A stretch of DNA of 36,770 nucleotides, taken from assembly GCA_026184295.1 (NCBI GenBank), contig JAHCJK010000041.1, positions 1-36,770 of the forward strand, written 5' to 3'. The stretch comes from Planctomycetota bacterium. Its GTDB lineage: Bacteria > Planctomycetota > SZUA-567 > H5-PLA8. Below, one piece after another: positions 30,892-36,770 of this stretch (positions are counted from its first letter, which is position 1; the number at the start of each line of letters is the position of its first letter). Below the pieces are notes generated by a model. It searched no databases and was not told the origin of the DNA. It saw only the letters and a program-made list of their open reading frames with translations. Position numbers and translations under genes: made by a program.

Positions 30892-31867
30892 ACATGACGA
30901 AGTCGCGCTGCGAGTAGATCATGAAGATGATCTTTTTGATGTGGTCGCGCCCGTCCACTTCGTGGCCGTAGGCGGCCCAGCCATCCTTGGCGCATTTGAA
31001 GTCCTTGCCGTCGATCTTGATCGACTGCGTGGACCAGGCCTTGGGCGGAATGCCCACCTGCTTGCTCTCGAAGAACTCGTTCTTTTCGTTGATGAGCGCG
31101 ATCGCCAGGCGCGCGTTCTCGGGCGCGGTGTGGTAGATCTTGAAGAGGATTTCCTTGGTGCCGGAGAGGTCGAGCGGCTTGCCGGTGCCGCCGAAGGCGA
31201 TCTTGTCCTGCTTGCCGGCCTTCGCCTGGATCACCAGCATCTTGTTGCCGGTGTCCTTGTCCTGGGTGATGTTGACGTCGCAGTCGTTGGCGTTGGCCCA
31301 CTTTTCGGCCGACCAGCGGAACTCGACTTCGTGCCCGTCGCGAACGGCGGGCTTGGGGGTGTTCTCGGGGCCGTTGGTGATGCCGAGCTTCTTGCCCAGA
31401 TCGTCCACCTTGGCTTTTACATCCGCGTCGTCGGCGTGGCCGAGCAGGTACTCCTTATAGTTCTCGTAGGCCTTGTCGAGCTGCTGGCGGTGTTCGTAGG
31501 CGCCGGCGAGGTCCTTGAGCGTGCTGTCGGGCGCGCCTTCCTTGCCCTTCACCTTCTCGAACTGCGCGACGGCTTCGGCGTACATGCCCTTCGTCATCGC
31601 CCACACGCCCAGGTCGTGCTGGCCCTTCACGTCGTCGTCCTGAATGGTCGCGGCCTTGCTGGTGAAGTCGTATTCGATGCGCTCGATCATGCTGCGCAGA
31701 ATTTTCACGCGCCCGCTGTCGTTGTAGACCAGGAGGATGATGTATTCGTTGTTCTCGACGTGAATCTTGCCGTCGATGTACAGGCCGTTCTTCATGTAGA
31801 CGGTGTCGGCGTGCGCGAGGCGCGCGCAGAGCAGCGCCAGCAGTGCGGCCAGAATCCATCGATGCAT
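30866..31867 (-). CDS. Exported protein with TPR-like middle and beta-sandwich C-part
   Basis: 333 residues. A signal peptide (MHRWILAALLALLCARLAHA, about 1-20) is followed by a beta-rich segment DTVYMKNGLYIDGKI...LVYNDSGRVKILRSMIERIEY, a pattern common in exported planctomycete-type proteins. A helical TPR-like stretch follows (about 85-160: DLGVWAMTKGMYAEAVAQFE, LAGAYEHRQQLDKAYENYKE). Residues about 185-333 are predicted beta-sandwich with W and aromatic residues, resembling a carbohydrate-binding or CIA30-like module. GGGAGG six bases before ATG 31867 fixes the start; an upstream in-frame ATG would spoil the signal peptide. It heads a two-gene unit with the CBM-like gene. The function is unknown. 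Confidence 0.78.
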   Translation of the reverse strand: MHRWILAALLALLCARLAHADTVYMKNGLYIDGKIHVENNEYIILLVYNDSGRVKILRSMIERIEYDFTSKAATIQDDDVKGQHDLGVWAMTKGMYAEAVAQFEKVKGKEGAPDSTLKDLAGAYEHRQQLDKAYENYKEYLLGHADDADVKAKVDDLGKKLGITNGPENTPKPAVRDGHEVEFRWSAEKWANANDCDVNITQDKDTGNKMLVIQAKAGKQDKIAFGGTGKPLDLSGTKEILFKIYHTAPENARLAIALINEKNEFFESKQVGIPPKAWSTQSIKIDGKDFKCAKDGWAAYGHEVDGRDHIKKIIFMIYSQRDFVMYVDSIFFR

Positions 31868-31897
31868 AGGAGACCTCCCGTTCGGAAGCTGTCCTAT

Positions 31898-31927
31898 AGT
31901 ATAACACCCGGCGGGGGCCGGCGTCAC
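31898..31927 (-). promoter_or_regulatory. Promoter for the exported two-gene unit
   Basis: On the minus strand GTGACG (31927-31922), an 18-bp spacer and TATACT (31903-31898) form a good sigma-70-like promoter, with the GGGAGG ribosome site and ATG 31867 just downstream. A GC hairpin (CCGGC/GCCGG) in the spacer region may end hflX transcription. Confidence 0.55.
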
Positions 31928-31941
31928 CAGAGATTAGGAAG

Positions 31942-33282
31942 CTATTCGGCAGCCGGGCCGGTGGAAAGGACTCGCACGGTGTCCCCCGCGGCGAGCAGGC
32001 GTTCGAGCACGGCCTTGCTGGCGCGGCCGGTGACGGTGATCCATTCGCCCGCGATGTCGCGCTCGTTTTCGAAGAAGTGCGTGGCCATGAACGCCAGCGT
32101 GCGCCCGTCGCCCGCGTGCACGGAGACCGTGACCGGCTGGGCGCGCGCTTCGGCCCGCGCGCGAATTTCGGCCTTCAGCGCGCCCAGGCCTTCGCCCTTC
32201 AGCGCCGAGATCAGCACCGAACCGGGGTATTCGCACTGCAGCAGGCGGAATTCGAGTTCCAGTTCCGGCGGCACCGCGTCGGATTTGTTGAAGACCATCA
32301 GCATCTCTTTGTCGGCGCAGTCGAGTTCCTTCAGCACCGCGTTCACCGCCGCGATCTGCCCGCGCGCGTGGGGCGAGGAGGCATCGACGACGTGGATGAG
32401 CAGGTCGGCCATGCGCGTCTCTTCCAGCGTGGCGTGGAAGCTGGCCACCAGGTCGTGCGGCAGGCGCCGGATAAAGCCGACGGTGTCGCTGAGCAGGACT
32501 TCCATGCCGCCGCCGAGGCGCAGGCGCGAGGTCTTGGTGTCGAGCGTGGCGAAGAGCTTGTCTTCGATCAGCACGTCTTCGCCGGTCACGGCCTTCATCA
32601 GCGTGCTCTTGCCCGCGTTGGTGTAGCCGACCAAGCTGACGAGGTAGTGGTCGTGGCCGCGCGCGGTCACGGTGCGTTCCTTGCGCGCTTCGATGCCCTT
32701 CAGTTCGACCTTCAAGTCCCAGATCTGTTTGAGCAGCTTGCGGCGGTCGGTCTCGATCTGCTTTTCGCCCGGGCCGCCGCGCAGGCCGATGCCGCCCTTC
32801 TGGCCTTCCAGGTGGGTCCACATGCGCTTGAGCCGCGGAAGCCGGTATTCGTACAGCGCAAGGCCGACCTGCACCTTGGCCATGCGCGAACGCGCGTGCG
32901 TCGCGAAGATGTCGAGGATCAAGTCGGTGCGGTCGAGCACCTTCAGACCGATGATCTTGTCGAGGTTGCGCCCCTGCGCGGGCGAGAGGTCGTGGTCGAA
33001 GATTACGCCCTTCGCGCCGGTCTGCTTCGCCAGATCGCGGACTTCTTCGCACTTGCCCTTGCCGATGTAGGTCGCGCCGTTGATCTCTTTGAGATTCTGC
33101 AGGACCTTGCCGACGACGCGCGCGCCGGCTGTTTCGGCAAGCTGTTCCAGCTCCTCGAGCGGCTCTTCGCCGGGCAGCAGGTCGTTGGGCAGATAGCCGC
33201 CCACGAGAATCGTGGGTTCGCGTTCGACGGTAAGCTGGCGGTCGTTGGGGGTGCGGCGTTGCTTGCCTGAAACGTTCGACAT
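31942..33282 (-). CDS. hflX: GTPase HflX
   Basis: 446 residues. The N-terminal HflX domain (about 24-200) includes ELEQLAETAGARVVG, TYIGKGKCEEV, IFDHDLSPAQGRNL and the HLEGQKGGIGLRGGPGEKQ glycine-rich hinge (about 157-175). The G domain carries G1 GYTNAGKST (219-227), G3 DTVGF (266-270) and G4 NKSD (332-335), with a C-terminal alpha/beta extension. HflX binds the 50S subunit, splits stalled or stress-idled 70S ribosomes and hydrolyses GTP. ATG 33282 is the first good start. It is divergent from dinG, with a 217-bp gap containing a candidate promoter and repeated hairpins. An exported-protein operon lies downstream under its own promoter. Confidence 0.96.
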   Translation of the reverse strand: MSNVSGKQRRTPNDRQLTVEREPTILVGGYLPNDLLPGEEPLEELEQLAETAGARVVGKVLQNLKEINGATYIGKGKCEEVRDLAKQTGAKGVIFDHDLSPAQGRNLDKIIGLKVLDRTDLILDIFATHARSRMAKVQVGLALYEYRLPRLKRMWTHLEGQKGGIGLRGGPGEKQIETDRRKLLKQIWDLKVELKGIEARKERTVTARGHDHYLVSLVGYTNAGKSTLMKAVTGEDVLIEDKLFATLDTKTSRLRLGGGMEVLLSDTVGFIRRLPHDLVASFHATLEETRMADLLIHVVDASSPHARGQIAAVNAVLKELDCADKEMLMVFNKSDAVPPELELEFRLLQCEYPGSVLISALKGEGLGALKAEIRARAEARAQPVTVSVHAGDGRTLAFMATHFFENERDIAGEWITVTGRASKAVLERLLAAGDTVRVLSTGPAAE

Positions 33283-33342
33283 ACGGGGCTGGACGGCCTG
33301 CGACCTCCGGGTTCATCGCCCCTGATATGGGCTGTGAGGGAC

Positions 33343-33371
33343 ATACTACCCCGCGATTCGCCGGGGGGCAA
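33343..33371 (-). promoter_or_regulatory. Candidate promoter for hflX
   Basis: On the minus strand TTGCCC (33371-33366), a 17-bp spacer and TAGTAT (33348-33343) give a plausible promoter with a leader of about 55 nt. The -10 box lies in the first of two repeated ACTACCCCGCG units. Confidence 0.4.
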
Positions 33372-33430
33372 CGAACTACCCCGCGCAAAGCGCGCGGCGC
33401 TCTTTTTCACCCGTGGCGGAAGGTTCCGCC
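33345..33430. repeat. Direct repeat with hairpins and a palindrome between hflX and dinG
   Basis: ACTACCCCGCG occurs at 33345-33355 and 33375-33385, 30 bp apart, and each copy begins a GC-rich hairpin (CCCCG/CGGGG; CGCGC-AAA-GCGCG). Further on, GGCGGAA-GG-TTCCGCC (33415-33430) is a perfect 7-bp inverted repeat. The rest of the gap holds nothing recognised. A role in control of either divergent gene is possible. Confidence 0.45.
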
Positions 33431-33499
33431 CAAAGCTAAGATGTTCAAAAGGGCCGGCCCCACGCCGCCCGCCGCCTCCCGAACCCCGTTGGTGTCCGC

Positions 33500-36751
<3,252 letters not shown>

Positions 36752-36756
36752 AAGGC

Positions 36757-36770
36757 ATGCGCGCGCGTTC
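36757..36770 (+). CDS. Possible start of a following gene (partial)
   Basis: An ATG five bases after the helicase stop, preceded by AAAAGG, opens a frame (Met-Arg-Ala-Arg) that runs off the window. Only four codons are visible, so this is a guess based on spacing. Confidence 0.25.

Overview
This is a gene-dense, GC-rich stretch of a bacterial chromosome. The organism is probably diderm: a KDO transferase (WaaA) and a phosphoheptose isomerase (GmhA) point to lipopolysaccharide, and MurA points to peptidoglycan. A Ser/Thr kinase with a type II secretion-like N-terminal domain and zinc ribbon, secreted beta-sandwich proteins and the style of the intergenic repeats recall Planctomycetota, Hydrogenedentota or neighbouring uncultured phyla. 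That placement is an inference and I cannot fix the phylum. No stretch longer than 300 bases lacks a gene, and I saw no tRNA, rRNA, CRISPR array, prophage or transposase gene.

Layout. 1-2024: the end of maf, then a membrane-anchored spermidine-synthase-like protein. 2021-5103 (minus): HIT hydrolase, lipocalin-like protein, dGTPase and BirA, with short gaps or overlaps. 5219-7132 (plus): an ECF sigma factor, its membrane anti-sigma and a small exported protein. 7148-8755 (minus): Ser/Thr kinase. 8911-11873 (plus): ROK sugar kinase, GmhA and WaaA, a sugar and LPS-core group. 12107-13186: a lone ABC ATPase. 13264-20256 (plus): an XRE-cupin regulator with a palindromic operator, MmsA, a class III aminotransferase, a double-domain alpha/beta hydrolase and an M20 peptidase. 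This looks like an amino acid or beta-alanine/GABA-type catabolic cluster. 20340-21638: murA. 21635-23542 (minus): a GT-C glycosyltransferase with TPRs. 23728-28468 (plus): rpmI, rplT, pheS, pheT and 5-formyl-THF cyclo-ligase, with a leader hairpin and a terminator or attenuator before pheS. 28595-33282 (minus): hflX, two exported beta-sandwich proteins, ogt and a small unknown gene. 33500-36751 (plus): a DinG-type Fe-S helicase.

The most unusual content is non-coding. Four different repeat families sit just downstream of plus-strand stop codons. Two are arrays of 7-bp units followed, after a short unique loop, by a shorter array of the same unit in inverted orientation (15412-15610 and 28464-28585). 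One is a pair of inverted REP-like palindromes (27705-27826). One is a pair of 9-bp-periodic blocks (11891-11981). The heptamer inverted arrays are the best candidate for an undescribed element class. Other points of note are a helicase whose exonuclease domain has lost its recognisable catalytic motifs, a hydrolase whose first domain has lost its nucleophile, and a PheT without the usual N-terminal tRNA-binding domain.
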